Assembly: GCA_907163375.1 (NCBI GenBank)
Contig: CAJQUW010014299.1
Location: 94,530 to 158,529 of the forward strand
Length of the DNA stretch: 64,000 nt
Reading direction: 5' to 3'
Origin: Prostheceraeus crozeri
Lineage: Eukaryota > Platyhelminthes > Polycladida > Euryleptidae
Shown: positions 42,100-53,183 of the stretch, one piece after another
Layout: every line of letters starts with the position of its first letter
Position numbering within the stretch: position 1 is the stretch's first letter
Translations under genes and position numbers: made by a program
The notes under the pieces: model-generated
Databases searched by the model: none
The model's input: the letters and a program-made list of their open reading frames with translations, nothing else
Told to the model about the DNA's origin: nothing

Positions 42100-42607
42100 C
42101 AATATTACAATATCCTGAGATCAAGGCTCAGACTATATATAATAAAAGTGTGTTCTCACTGGGAAATTGTTTTTTGTCTTATAAAAATCATATTAAATAA
42201 GTATCATTTAACAGTATCACAACTATCTATCTTTTAGGAAAAATTAAATTTGGCTCTATGGTGATATGAGTAGTCTTGACTGATATTTTGAATAAGTGAA
42301 CTGAAAGCAATTAATGATCTCCGTGTGATTAAATTCATATAATCATAATTCATACCGGTGTAGGTGGACGTAACATTCATGATACATTTCTGTCATAAAC
42401 TTTATATCGTATTGGCAAATAAAGATTTCATAAGCTTATCATTACGAGTATTACAACAAGTTCAGGAAAATTCTAGAATTATATCAGAGGCGAAAATGTC
42501 TTTCAATGAAGTGTTCACGGAAAGCGTGTCCTTGACTTCGGTGAGATTGTGACCCATTTTCATTCGCTGTCTCATAAGATTCGATGTCCGCTGAATCGAC
42601 GACTGTG

Positions 42608-43405
42608 TCAGGACTTAATGTGTATGTCCTCATGGTCGATAGTGAAATTATGTAATATACAACAAGCCAGAATCACATTGCAACATCTATTGGGAGAGAA
42701 GCGCAGTTTGTATTGTAAACACTGAAATCTTTGCTTAAGTACACCGAACGAACGCTCGACGATACAACGTGTCCTTTTGTGATTTTTGTTATAGCGATGT
42801 TCATCGGCTGTCTGGGGTCTTAACACTGGTGTCAGTAAAAACGGTAAAGTTGGGTACCCGTTATCACCCAAAAGTATTCCTCTCAGTTCGTTGTTTTCAA
42901 GACGTGACCGTAGAGATGAATTATTGAAAATTCGGGAATCATGGGCCGCCCCTTCCCAACGTGATACAACATTAATGAATCTCATATACGGATCGCATAC
43001 CATTTGTACATTGATGGAAGCATACCCTTTTCGATTTCGAAATTTTTTGGCGTCGTCTGTAGAAGGAAACTTTATACGTACATACGTACACTCAATACAG
43101 CCGATTATTCCAGGGAATTGCGCGATATTATAAAAATCACACTTAACTCAACTTAAAGCACAATTGAAGCAAATATACTTGGGTCTCAGATCACAAATAA
43201 CATCGGTCACTCGATGAACAATTCTGCAAACTGTACTTTCACTTACGCTGAACGTATCTCCGACAACACAGTGAAAGCCTCCGCTACTATAAAATCGGAT
43301 TGTGATAAGTAATTGAGACATCGTAGATATTCCAAATGATTTCGAGGGTTCAGGTAAGAATTGTTGAATTTCATCATGAAGAGATATTACAGTTTGTTTT
43401 CTCAT
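42608..43405 (-). pseudogene. Harbinger 2 transposase
   Basis: The N-terminal part (43148-43405) has the helix-turn-helix FSVSESTVCRIVHRVTDVI. A TGA at 43148-43150 interrupts it, and the same frame continues through FPGIIGCIECTYVRI, AAHDSRIFNNSSL, GILLGDNGYP, RCIVERSFGVLKQRFQCL and CCILHNF. The first catalytic position is Glu (IECTY) where the family has Asp; the second Asp and the final Glu are intact. Apart from the stop and a possible start upstream of 43405, the frame is well kept. Confidence 0.8.
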
Positions 43406-43920
43406 CCTATAACGTTTGAAGAATATATCATCACATACATCAAATAACTCATCAGTGAGTAAATTTCGTCGATAGTTTGATAGCGTCGAAGAAAACCGAT
43501 TTGATGCTTGATACTCATAATTTCAATTGTGTTTAAAGTCGTACTGGTTGGATCCATGTAAAAGTGGAAACTTAATAGTCAAACGAACAACTGAATGTCT
43601 AACAGCAACAGATTCACACATTTAAATGAAGCTTGTATATTTAACCAATGGTTTACTTCAGCCCTAGACATGAAGTAAAATATTCAATACACTGCTTAAC
43701 CCGCGTAGTAAATATTAGTCGCTGGGTAATTTACCCATCGTTCGTGCAAGCCAAGAAAGGCTGTCGATAGGTAAGTTACCCAACGGATAAGCTAACCATC
43801 GTTTGTGCAAGAGACCCAAAGAAGCATAAGCGTCAGACGACGAAGTCTTATTGCGACTCCGTTTCCACCTTTCAACGCTTTGAGGTTGCAGGTTGTATAC
43901 GAAAGAGCAATGTGTTGCAT

Positions 43921-44149
43921 GTGTATTCATAGCATTGCTGCCCGCTTTTTTCTTACATTGTGTTAGTGTTTGTATATCTTCTTATGCTGAAATATTGAAC
44001 CGCAATATAACATTAACATGGATTTTTGAGGCAACAATGTAGGATATTTGAGGGTGCTTACGCGTTAAGCTATGTTTATAATATTGTGCGTAATTTAAAT
44101 GAACTGGGCAGCAATGTAGGAAAAAAGGGAGCAGCATTGCTATGAACAC
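43921..44149. repeat. MITE-like inverted-repeat element
   Basis: The left arm TTCATAGCATTGCTGCCCGC...CTTACATTG (43921-43960) is inverted at 44110-44149 (CAATGTAGG...CAGCATTGCTATGAACAC). About 230 bp in total with no coding capacity. Confidence 0.55.
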
Positions 44150-44447
44150 ACATGTAGATGCATGCTGATAGAGATTTCAAAAATGTCTTTCACCTGCATA
44201 GCTCATCATTACGGGATACATTGTTGCCTTCCTTTTTCCACATTGTACCATAGATCAATTGCGCACAATTACGCCGGTTTAGCATATTGTGGTTCAATTA
44301 TAGAGAACCATAACGCATAGTTTAGTGCAGGCATCTCTGGTCTTCCAATGATCTCGGTGCATATGTATAGGATACCACACGATATTTGAAAGCATTATCA
44401 ACATAACAAATGACGGCTGCAGGTCGGAGTTTGTTATAGGATGTAAG

Positions 44448-44758
44448 ACGCGTCTATAAAACTATCCAGGTGCTTTTACAAGGTATTTATTTTCACCAAA
44501 GAAAGCCTTATTGAGACGCGTTTTACAGTTTCGACTGTAAAACGCGTCTCAATAACGTGCATACAAAAATGACAAATAACTCACCGACTAGTCGGCAGTC
44601 CAGTCACGAAAGACAACTCTAAACGTGTGTACTTCACTATAACTATTTTTAACTTTTTTGTAATACGCCCATGTATTTTGCAGAGACCGTCTCAATAAGG
44701 CTTTCTTTGGTGAAAATAAATACCTTGTAAAAGCACCTGGATAGTTTTATAGACGCGT
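44448..44758. repeat. Foldback element with nested palindromes
   Basis: Outer arms of about 71 bp (44448-44519 and 44688-44758) are near-perfect inverted copies. A second palindrome, TTGAGACGCGTTTTACAGT, TTCG, and its inverse, occupies 44511-44552. GACGCGTTTTACAGTTTCGA recurs just outside the right arm. The interior (44560-44680) is unassigned. Confidence 0.65.
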
Positions 44759-44851
44759 TTTACAGTTTCGACTACTTGCCAATATGTCCTGCTCCATGAA
44801 GTCACAAGATCTACGACCACCTGAATCAATCGTCGAAGTATCTCAATAGTC

Positions 44852-45254
44852 TGTAAGTTGTGCATTCTTATTTATCTGAAGGAGCCTTTGTTTTAATTGA
44901 CTAATTAATTGTTGGCAAGCCTGAACTCAGATTTCGGAACGTGCTCAGCTGGGTGTTCGCTTTATCTTTTGTAGATATCGTGATCTATAGATATCCGATA
45001 TAGCTTCTCGTGCGGCTCCTGGATTTCTTGGTAGGTCTCAGATATCGCTTGGTGATATTTAGCAAGATATTGTACATATGTTTTCTGTACTTGCATTGAC
45101 ATAATATTTGATTACTCTGAATGTGTTGCTTAGTGACTTTATACTTTTGAATGCTCACTTTACTTTCGTTTGTAACGCTGTGCCAAGTGGTTGTACTGTA
45201 AGTAGACGATTTTGTATAAATAGAATTTGATAGAAGGAATACGATCATTTTTCA
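44852..45254 (+). repeat. 5' LTR of copy 2
   Basis: TGTAAGTTGTGC to TTTTTCA. The TATAAATA box is at 45215-45222. It lacks a short ACGTGT repeat unit present in copy 1 near the phrase ATTGTACATACGTGTATG. Confidence 0.85.
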
Positions 45255-45270
45255 AGCTAGCCGGGCAGTC

Positions 45271-46005
45271 ATGAAGGCAATGAAGAAAATTAACAATTTT
45301 GATGGGTCAGGGGATATAGAGAGGTGGATAGATAAGTTTGAGTTGGCGGTGGAGATAGACGAGTTGAAAGCAAAAGAGGCTCAACTTCTGTCAATGTTTT
45401 TAAGTGATGCTGCGTACGACACTTGGAAGAATTTGTCTCCTGAACATCAGAGAGACGCTGAAATAGTTAAGGCAGCACTTCGCACGGCCTTTGGGTTGAG
45501 GAGGTTGGATGCCTGGAGAATGGCTCTATCCAAAAAGGTTTCGGTTGGGGAGTCTCTTAGCACAGCAGGAGACCAGGTTAAGAGGTTGGTCAAGGTTTCA
45601 TGCGCCGGACGTGACTGCATGGACTATGTTACGGGCTTAATATTGCTTGATTCTCTACCTGCAAATATTAGAGATCAGGTCAGGTTGCAGATCGGTGACG
45701 ATTAGACGTATCAAAAAGTTTATGATACTGCCGAGAAAATTTGGCCTAGCCCTGGGGATACTGGAGCGTTTGGAGCAGTAGAGGTTCAGTCGCGAAAGGA
45801 TAATTTCGGCAATACAAAGTCGGATGAGCCACAAACCAGGGTTCCTCGATGCTTCGGTTGTAAGCGGTTGGGACACATAAAGAAGGATTGCAGGGTTTCC
45901 TGTTACAAGTGTGGACAGCGAGGTCACCTGAAGTCAGACTGTGCAACTGCGGTCCCTTTAAACCAGGAGGAGGGGGTGAGACCGAAAATTGCCACCCCCC
46001 CCCAT
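45271..46005 (+). pseudogene. Gag with two CCHC zinc knuckles
   Basis: Starts MKAMKKINNFDGSGDIERWI at ATG 45271. Matrix/capsid-like helices run to a TAG at 45703-45705; the same frame continues through two zinc knuckles, CFGCKRLGHIKKDC and CYKCGQRGHLKSDC (about 45850-45945). It ends just after a run of nine C at about 45993-46001. Gag would package the element RNA. The internal TAG truncates it. Confidence 0.8.
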
Positions 46006-46475
46006 TAGTGAGGTTCTGTGTCGCAACCCTTGATCTGACCCTGATCAAGCGTGGGATGGTTAACGGGCGAGTGGGAAGGATAATGGCTGATACTGGATGT
46101 TGCGTTACTTTAGTTACGGTGACTATGACTATGGCCAATAATCTACCTTTGATTCCTGAGAGGCTGTGATTGGAAATAATGAACTGTGAGATAATCGAAG
46201 CTCTGGGAAGTGTTGTTTTGGAAAGTGTGGTGGTAGGAGAGAATGTCGTTGGTCCTGTAAAAGCATTCGTTTTTACCCGGCTCCCGCTTAAGATCAACTT
46301 GGTTCTAGGGTTAGATGTGATTCTGAAGTATGGTTTGTATGTGCCCGCGGTGCGTGATGGAGGGCAAGCGACTTTCACTATTGGATCGGAAATCATGTAC
46401 CTGACAAAAGTAAACATTTGGTTTCAGCAGCGGCTTGTGAGTCATCAACAAGAGATGGACCTTATTTTAAATTAG
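46006..46475 (+). pseudogene. Aspartic protease domain
   Basis: The next frame encodes VNGRVGRIMADTGCCVTLVT with the D-T-G active site and later INLVLGLDVILKYGL, the second half of a retropepsin. A TGA at 46167-46169 interrupts it. A frame change from gag occurs at the C-run. Confidence 0.7.
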
Positions 46476-46639
46476 ATGAGGAAGGTTGTGCTGAGACGGG
46501 TGGTGAGTCAATGGTGAGAAGTAAGCTCGATCTGAAGCTAGATGATGAAGATTTTGAAGCTAGCTATCAAGAACAGAAATGGTCGGTTAAGTGGAGATGG
46601 AAAAGTGATCCTCCTCAGGGCAACAGCAATCGCTGAAAC

Positions 46640-48640
46640 TACAAGATTCCCAGTGAACATCGCGACGCTTTCAATGACGAAATCGAGCAGTGGGTGTTGG
46701 ATGAAATCTTGATCCCGTGGGATGCCGGAGAGACGGGGAACTGAAAAATGTTTTGCCACTGATGTCTGTTAATCAAGAAAAGAGTGGGAAAGTAAAAATT
46801 CGTCCCGTACTTGACTTCAGATATTTAAATGATCATATCACGAGTCATCCAGGTGCTGCAACGCCTCTTTGTCAAAATCGTCTTAGAGAGTGGAGGAGGC
46901 TGGGTCCCAACTGTGCCGTTGTTGACTTGAAGAAGGCTTACCTCCAAATACAAGTCGACCCTTCCCTGTGGAAGTTTCAGGGTGTGCGTTGGGGTGGCCA
47001 GACTTTTGTTCTGACGAGATTGGGATTTGGGCTGAACATCGCCCCAAAGGTCATGCATGACAAGAATAGTCGAGAGAGTGTTGAATGAAGAGCCGAGCAT
47101 CAGAAGGGCAGCGAGTAGCTATATCGACGACATTTTTATAAATGAAGATCTTGTTCCCGTTGAAAGCGTGGTTGAGCATCTCCAATCATTTGGTCTAACT
47201 TCCAAACCTGCCGAGCGTATTGGAGACATCGAGAGGGTTCGCATTCTGGGTCTATCGGTTGATCAGCATCTGCAATGGAAAAGAGACGGACAGCTTCCGA
47301 GGGTAGATTCTGAAGGAATGACAAGGCGACAAGAGCATAAGGTTTTGGGTGAATGGCTCGGTCATTTTCCAGTGTGTGGCTGGCTCAGAGTGGCATGCGC
47401 GTTTCTTCAGCGATTGACGGCTAAAGAAGGACTTGGCTGGGATGTTGTGGTTATCCGATCAGTATTCGACAAGGTGAAAGAAATCGATCACAAGCTGAAG
47501 TCAGGAGATGATCCGGTGAAGGGAAAATGGTTGGCTCCTTCGAATGGGAGGATGACGGTCTGGACAGATGCGAGCAACCTGGCAATGGGTGTTGTGATGT
47601 GCGTCAATGATTCGGTCGTGGAGGATGCGGCGTGGTTGCGAAAGGAAAAGGATACATCTCACATTAACATCAGCGAACTTGACGCTGCTATTCGTGGTGT
47701 CAACATGGCCATTAAATGGGGTGCCAAGACTTTTGCAGTCAAAACTGATTCTGCTACTGTCAGAAGTTGGCTCAACTCAGCTCTGCATGATACTCACAAC
47801 GTCAGGACTCATGCCCTTTCTGAGCTTTTAATACGTCGTCGTATTGATGTACTGAGAGAGCTTAGGAAACAAGAAAGTCTAGAGGTCGTTGTGGATTTGG
47901 TCAAGTCGGAGAACAACATTGCCGATAGGTTGACGAGGGTGCCAAAAGCATGGCTTGCAACAACTGAATCGCATGCTCTTGTCGGAACAATTTCCGAGGA
48001 AGACGATGTCTACAAAGTTGTACAAGAGATTCACCGGCGACATCACATGGGTGTTGATCGAACGCAACAGTTGGTTGGTGAGAGGTATGGAGATCGATTG
48101 TCGAAAAGCATTGTGAAGAAGGTAATATCGGATTGTGATCAGTGTGCAAAGATTTGTCCATCGATCAATCCTCACTATAAGAAAGGTTCGCTTTCCTGTG
48201 ACGAAGTTTGGAGACGTGTGTCTAGTGATATTACTCATGTTGGTGGAAAATCGTATCTGACTTTAATTGACTTGTCATCGAGATATTGTGTTTGGAAGAA
48301 TCTTCAGAGTGAGTCTGCAAGAGAGGTGTGTTTTCATTTGAGACAGATATTCTGTGAGTTTGGACCTCCTGAATCAATTCTTTCCGACAATGGTGCAGTC
48401 TATCGCAGTTCTGAGATGCAAGAGTTGACGAAGCGTTGGTGTGTACAGCATGAATTCTCGTGTGCCTATCGTCCACAAGGCAATGGAATAAGTGAAAGGA
48501 ATCACAAGAGACCATCAAAATTATGGCTGCAAGATCTGGCAATTCAATTCCTGAATGTGTGTTTTGGTTTTGGTGAAGCGACAACCTCGTCAACATCAAG
48601 AGGAAGTGATGGAAAGCGAAAATCCGTTTGCAATTGGTGA
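46640..48640 (+). pseudogene. Pol: RT, RNase H and integrase, frameshifted
   Basis: The RT begins with PSEHRDAFNDEIEQWVLDE near 46650, then KIRPVLDFRYLND and DLKKAYLQIQVDPS, LTRLGFGLNIAPKVM (46717-47088). A frame change near 47060-47088 leads to the frame with ASSYIDDIFINED (catalytic YIDD), RNase H (WTDASNLAMG, SELDA, VKTDS) and integrase (zinc motif, SSDITHVGG, LSDNGAVY, GISERNHK). At 48507 two extra bases shift the frame, and about 140 bp present in copy 1 are missing near 48570. The C-terminal tail is restored in another frame at 48555-49040. Confidence 0.85.
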
Positions 48641-49085
48641 TCAAGTCTATGTAAGATCGGATGGAAAATGCGACAGTGAGTGGAGCGGACCAAAGCGAGT
48701 AACAGCAATCAAATCTCCTGTATCTCTCGAGCTGAATTGTGACAGGGTAACGAGACACATTACTCATGTGAAACGTGTTCCGCGCAGAGTCAGGATGGAC
48801 GTTGATGCGTCTCAGAATGAAGACGATTCCGATAGTGACTCAGCGGCTTCTGAGAATTTTGTGTTCGACAGGGCTGACTTTCAGTCGGGAGATTTGTCGT
48901 CTGGCAGCGACAGTGACGACTTGGTCCACACCGGTCTCGAACCTGAAACGAATACGACCCCTGTTGCTGTCAGCTTTTCTCCCAGACGGAGTACTCGGTT
49001 TCGCCGGCCGCCGGCTTATCTTCAGGATTACGTTACATGATTGGAGTTTTTCGCATCAATTGATGATCTTTAGATCATGGGGGAG

Positions 49086-49488
49086 TGTAAGTTGTGCATT
49101 CTTATTCATCTGAAGGAGCCTTTGTTTTTATTGACTAATTAATTGTTGGCAAGCCTGAACTCAGATTTCGGAACGTGCTCAGCTGGGTGTTCGCTTTATC
49201 TTTTGTAGATATCGTGATCTATAGATATCCGATATAGCTTCTCGTGCGGCTCCTGAATTTCTTGGTAGGTCTCAGATATCGCTTGGTGATATTTAGCAAG
49301 ATATTGTACATATGTTTTCTGTACTTGCATTGACATGATATTTGATTACTCTGAATGTGTTGCTTAGTGACTTTATACTTTTGAATGCTCACTTTACTTT
49401 CGTTTGTAACGCTGAGCCAAGCGGTTGCACTGTAAGTAGACGATTTTGTATAAATAGAATTTGATAGAAGGAATAAGATCATTTTACA
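49086..49488 (+). repeat. 3' LTR of copy 2
   Basis: TGTAAGTTGTGC to TTTTACA, followed by the target duplication TAGTC. Nearly identical to the 5' LTR of the same copy. Confidence 0.85.
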
Positions 49489-49493
49489 TAGTC

Positions 49494-50000
49494 GTCGTTC
49501 CCCAATCAAGTTCCAAGTCAAAGCTTCAATTCTCAAGTTTCCAAGAAATTGTATGGTCTTATTGTTGTAAGTACAAGCAAAACTATTAAAAGTGCAAGTG
49601 CAGTTGAATCAATTTGTGAATATCTCAAGATCTCCAGTAAGTCAAATTATTTCTGATTTACAAGTGACTAAGCGATTAGAAGTATCAGAAGTCCAAGAAC
49701 ATTTACTTTCTACGTGATAATCTTACTCGATATAGACTTGATTATTTAATGTACTGAGAGTATCAGGTGTAATTGATGACTCGATATAAGAACTTGCTTT
49801 CAAATTTTAGAAGTGTCATTTTGATTACGTCACAGTATATATTTTGTACATAAACAGTATATCACAGTGATTAAATCTGTGCCATTATTATTTTGTAATT
49901 ATTGCTTGATAAGTCGTAAACCGAACAGTCGAACCATTTTCTGATTGTGAAGTGCATTGTGACTCGTATCATATTATCATCGTCAATATTTTGTTGTAAA
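49494..50000. other. Leader or LTR-like region before BEL gag
   Basis: No gene. Repeated CAAGT-type words and a TATATTTTGTACATAAACAGTATA stretch near 49840 could be LTR or leader of the BEL/Pao fragment that follows, but no second LTR copy is in the window. Confidence 0.3.
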
Positions 50001-51063
50001 ATGTCTGAATTGATCCGTATAACACGACTTAGAGGTTTTACTAGGGCAAAATTAACAAAGTCACTGTCTAAAGCTGATGCAGCAATCGAAGCTGATAAAA
50101 TTAACGAAATGTCTACTCTGATAAGTACATTACAAAATGTTTTGACCACCCTAACCGATCAAAATCAACAAGTTCTTGAACTTATAGCAGATAACGATGT
50201 CGATGAAGAAATTGAGGTAGCGTTAGATTACGAAATTAAAGTTGAAGAAATGATAAATTCACTGCGTCAATGTCTGAATAAGAAATCTCCAATTAGTAAA
50301 AATACTTTGAATGTACGAGAAGGAGATCTTAGTCAGCTTGCTGAAGTCTTAAGGAAGCAGAATGAAGTATCAATTTCTCTTGCGAAAATGCAGAATCAAT
50401 CTACACTTCCTCAAAGAAAAATGGAAATTTTTGACGGTAGTGATCTCACTAAGTTCAAGTTATTCAAAAATGCTTTCTCCAAAATTATCGAAAATAAGAT
50501 AGACGACGATTCCGATAAGCTATACTACTTGGAACAGTACACTTCTGGTATGCATCAGGAATTAGTTCGAAGTTGTTGTCATATGCAACCGACGAGGTTA
50601 CCAAACAGCATGGAAAATGCTGACAGACAAGTATGGTGATGAATTCGAAATTTCAAACACATACTTAGAAAAATTGGAACATTGGCCAGCTATCAACCAA
50701 GAAGATGGAATAGCACTAGAAAAATTTAGCGTTTTCTTAAAAAGTTGCAATAATTATATGGAAAACGTCAGCGCTCTTAACCAATTGGAAAGTCCGAAAG
50801 AGATGAAGATGATTGTACTTAAGCTACCGTATAAATTACGCGAGAAGTGGAGAACTAATGTTCTCAATATTCGAGAATCCGGATTCGACGTTTCTTTTAA
50901 AGACTTATCCGATTTCGTGGAACGTCAATCCAAACTAGTAAATATGCCCGTTTATGGAACATTAAGTCACTCTGGTAAGGAAGAGCTTAATTCGTCTATG
51001 AACAAAATTAGTGCTACACAGAAAGTTACTTCGAGCGTCATATGCGTTTTCAACAGGAGTTGA
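50001..51063 (+). mobile_element. BEL/Pao-type gag fragment
   Basis: Starts MSELIRITRLRGFTRAKLTK at ATG 50001, with a coiled-coil-like segment (KINEMSTLISTLQNVLTTL), then the capsid-like region seen in BEL/Pao gag proteins (MEIFDGSDLTKFKLFKNAF, DKLYYLEQYTSG). A frameshift near 50620 leads to LEKLEHWPAINQEDGIALEK, IVLKLPYKLREKWR and DLSDFVERQSKL. It ends at 51063 with no protease, RT or integrase. Truncated element; only gag remains. Confidence 0.7.
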
Positions 51064-51157
51064 AGAAAGATCGACTAAACGCTCCCAAGTTGAGACTAGC
51101 ATTATTGATTTTGAAGATATAGGTGATTGTCAACTATCACGATTGTACATACTCAAA

Positions 51158-53180
51158 ATGCCTTTCAAATGTGTAGTCGATGGTTGTAAAACAAATTACA
51201 AATCCCAAATAAGCAAACAAGATCATACCATTTCAATTCACTGTTTTCCAAAAGACCCTGAAATATTCAGGAAATGGCTGCAAAACATTCGACGGTCAAA
51301 ACCAAAGTTTGATGAGAGGAAAGCAAGACGATTAAAAATTTGTTCACTCCATTTTCATCAAAGTGATTTTAGATCCAACTCTCAAGACAGCAACAAAGCG
51401 AGATTTAAAAAGATCAATTCCGAATTAATACGAAGGTAAGTCATGCATTAAGCTTACAATGAATTGCATCATGCACATATACTGTTTCAGAATACTCAAG
51501 AAAAACGCAATTCCAACTGTATTGCCTGGCTTTCTAGAAGAGTCAAGGCCGGCTCAACATGGGCGTTCTACAAGAGCGACGGCAGATCAACGCCTTGAAA
51601 GTGTGATATTACGTCAAGAAAAACTCAACAACTGTTTTCTCGATCAGGATCTGATTGAAGTGCCATATCTGCTGATATTCCTGAAGGATTTGTTTTGCTG
51701 AAGCAATCATCGAGTGTCATGTTCTTGATAACTGAATGCACACCAGCTCCTAAAATTACTGCTTCAGTAATTGTCTCCAATGATCTCTGTGTTTGTTGTT
51801 ATATTCACAACAAATTGATTTCACGTTGCGATTATCATGACCTGTTGACCAATGTACAACTAGAGCGGATGAGTCAAATTGTTAATATCCTGGCACAAGT
51901 CAAATCATGGGTCTTCGATTTTTCAACTTCAATTACCGAAATATTGAAAGAATGTTATCATATCGTTGAGGAGAAAATGAAGGACATAGGTGACGAATTA
52001 CAAAGTCGTCGTATGAAGTTCATTTTAGAAAATATCAGACTGTATCAGTGTCATGAGAAAGGTCGACGATATTCGCCTGAGTTGTTAGTGTTCGGCTTCC
52101 TTATTAATGCAGCAAGTTCAGCTGCTTATCGAGCCGACATAATGTTGAGCAGGACATTCTGTGCCTTCCAAGTGTGAAAACTCTGAATCGTCTTTCTTAT
52201 GCTTGGAAACCGAATGTGAACGAACCACCAATCCATTATTTGCGTTTACGATCGTTGTAGCTAAATGGGTATCAGCGACACTGTGTGCTTATGATTGACG
52301 AAGTTTATGTATCAAAACATCTCAACTTTGACAATGGTGAAATTATCGGCGTTTCAGATGACACAAAAAATCCCGCGTCAACAATCCTGTACTTTTTTGG
52401 TTAAATCACTTTGTAACAAATTTGAAGACGTCGTGGGACTCTTTCCAACAGATCGAATATCTGGAGAAAAGTAAAAAAAGCATTTATGTCTGTCATTGCC
52501 TGTTGCGAAGAATGCAATTTGCAGATCGATGTGGTTTCTACTGACAATCATCCCTCAAATCGTCAATTTATGAAGATGCTGTCCGGGAACAATATCATGT
52601 CTTCTCACGTCAAACATCTCACGTTGATTCCGCCCGCAGATTATACCTTACATTTGATTCAACACATAACATCAAGAATATCTACAACAATTTCTTGAAA
52701 TCTGGTGAATTTGTCATTACCTTTGCTCCCCACTTAATCAATAGCAGTAATCCCATTCGCGGAAAGTTGTCTGACGTCAAAGAAGTCTACCACATTGAAA
52801 AAGGTAAGCCAGGTAAGATGACACATAAATTGAACAGCAAAGTTTTGGCTCCAAATGGACTACAGAAAACTTCAGCTAGTTTATCCCATTCATTTTTTCA
52901 CGAATCAACCATCCAAGCTCTGGAGCAATACAACTTCATTGAAACTTCGGTAGCGCTTCAAATTTTCCGTCGTTATATCGATGTGGTCAATGTAAAGACT
53001 CCAACGATAGGGCTTCATAAGCGAAATGAGTATCCCGATCCGATAAAATCAATTCATGATTGGAAAGTTGATTATTTGGAACGATTCGTTGTCATGCTTG
53101 AAGCATGGATGGTCACAAAATCTCCTGGTCTGAGTAGAGAGGAGGGCTATGATTTTTTGCGCTATGATTCAGTCCACTAA
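51158..53180 (+). mobile_element. P-element-type transposase with THAP domain, decayed
   Basis: The first exon (ATG 51158 to 51435) encodes a THAP zinc finger: C5, C10, W40, C62, H65, with HCFPKDPEIFRKW in the middle. A 55-bp intron runs from GTAAGT (51436) to TTTCAG (51490), after which NAIPTVLPGF completes the THAP tail in frame. Downstream pieces give GRRYSPELLVFGFLIN (51695-52177), LMIDEVYVSKHLNFDNGE (about 52290), VVSTDNHPSNRQFMKML (52486-52698) and SASLSHSFFHESTIQALEQY (52695-53180), the order of P-type transposases. Several frameshifts and stops are present, for example near 52177 and 52260. No terminal repeat was found. Confidence 0.75.
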
Positions 53181-53183
53181 AAC

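Larger units (their letters stand above)
41035..43817. mobile_element. PIF/Harbinger transposon 2
   Basis: Termini GGGTCTCTTGCACGAACG (from 41035) and its inverse CGTTTGTGCAAGAGACCC (to 43817), flanked by AAA on both sides (41032-41034, 43818-43820), form a 2.78-kb element. Subterminal repeats of TAACTTACC/GGTTAGTTAC type and CCCATCG occur inside both ends. It carries a Myb/SANT gene on plus and a DDE transposase on minus, arranged tail to tail. The terminal sequences differ from Harbinger 1, so it is another family. Confidence 0.85.
44852..49488 (+). mobile_element. LTR retrotransposon copy 2 (Ty3/gypsy-type), nearly full length
   Basis: LTRs at 44852-45254 and 49086-49488 flank gag, protease, RT, RNase H and integrase in that order. 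A perfect 5-bp duplication TAGTC lies at 44847-44851 and 49489-49493. The purine tract TGGGGGAG precedes the 3' LTR. The interior has a stop in gag, a C-run next to a gag-protease frame change, stops before RT, a frame change in RT, and a deletion of about 140 bp in the integrase C-terminal region. No envelope gene is present. It is close in sequence to copy 1. Confidence 0.9.
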
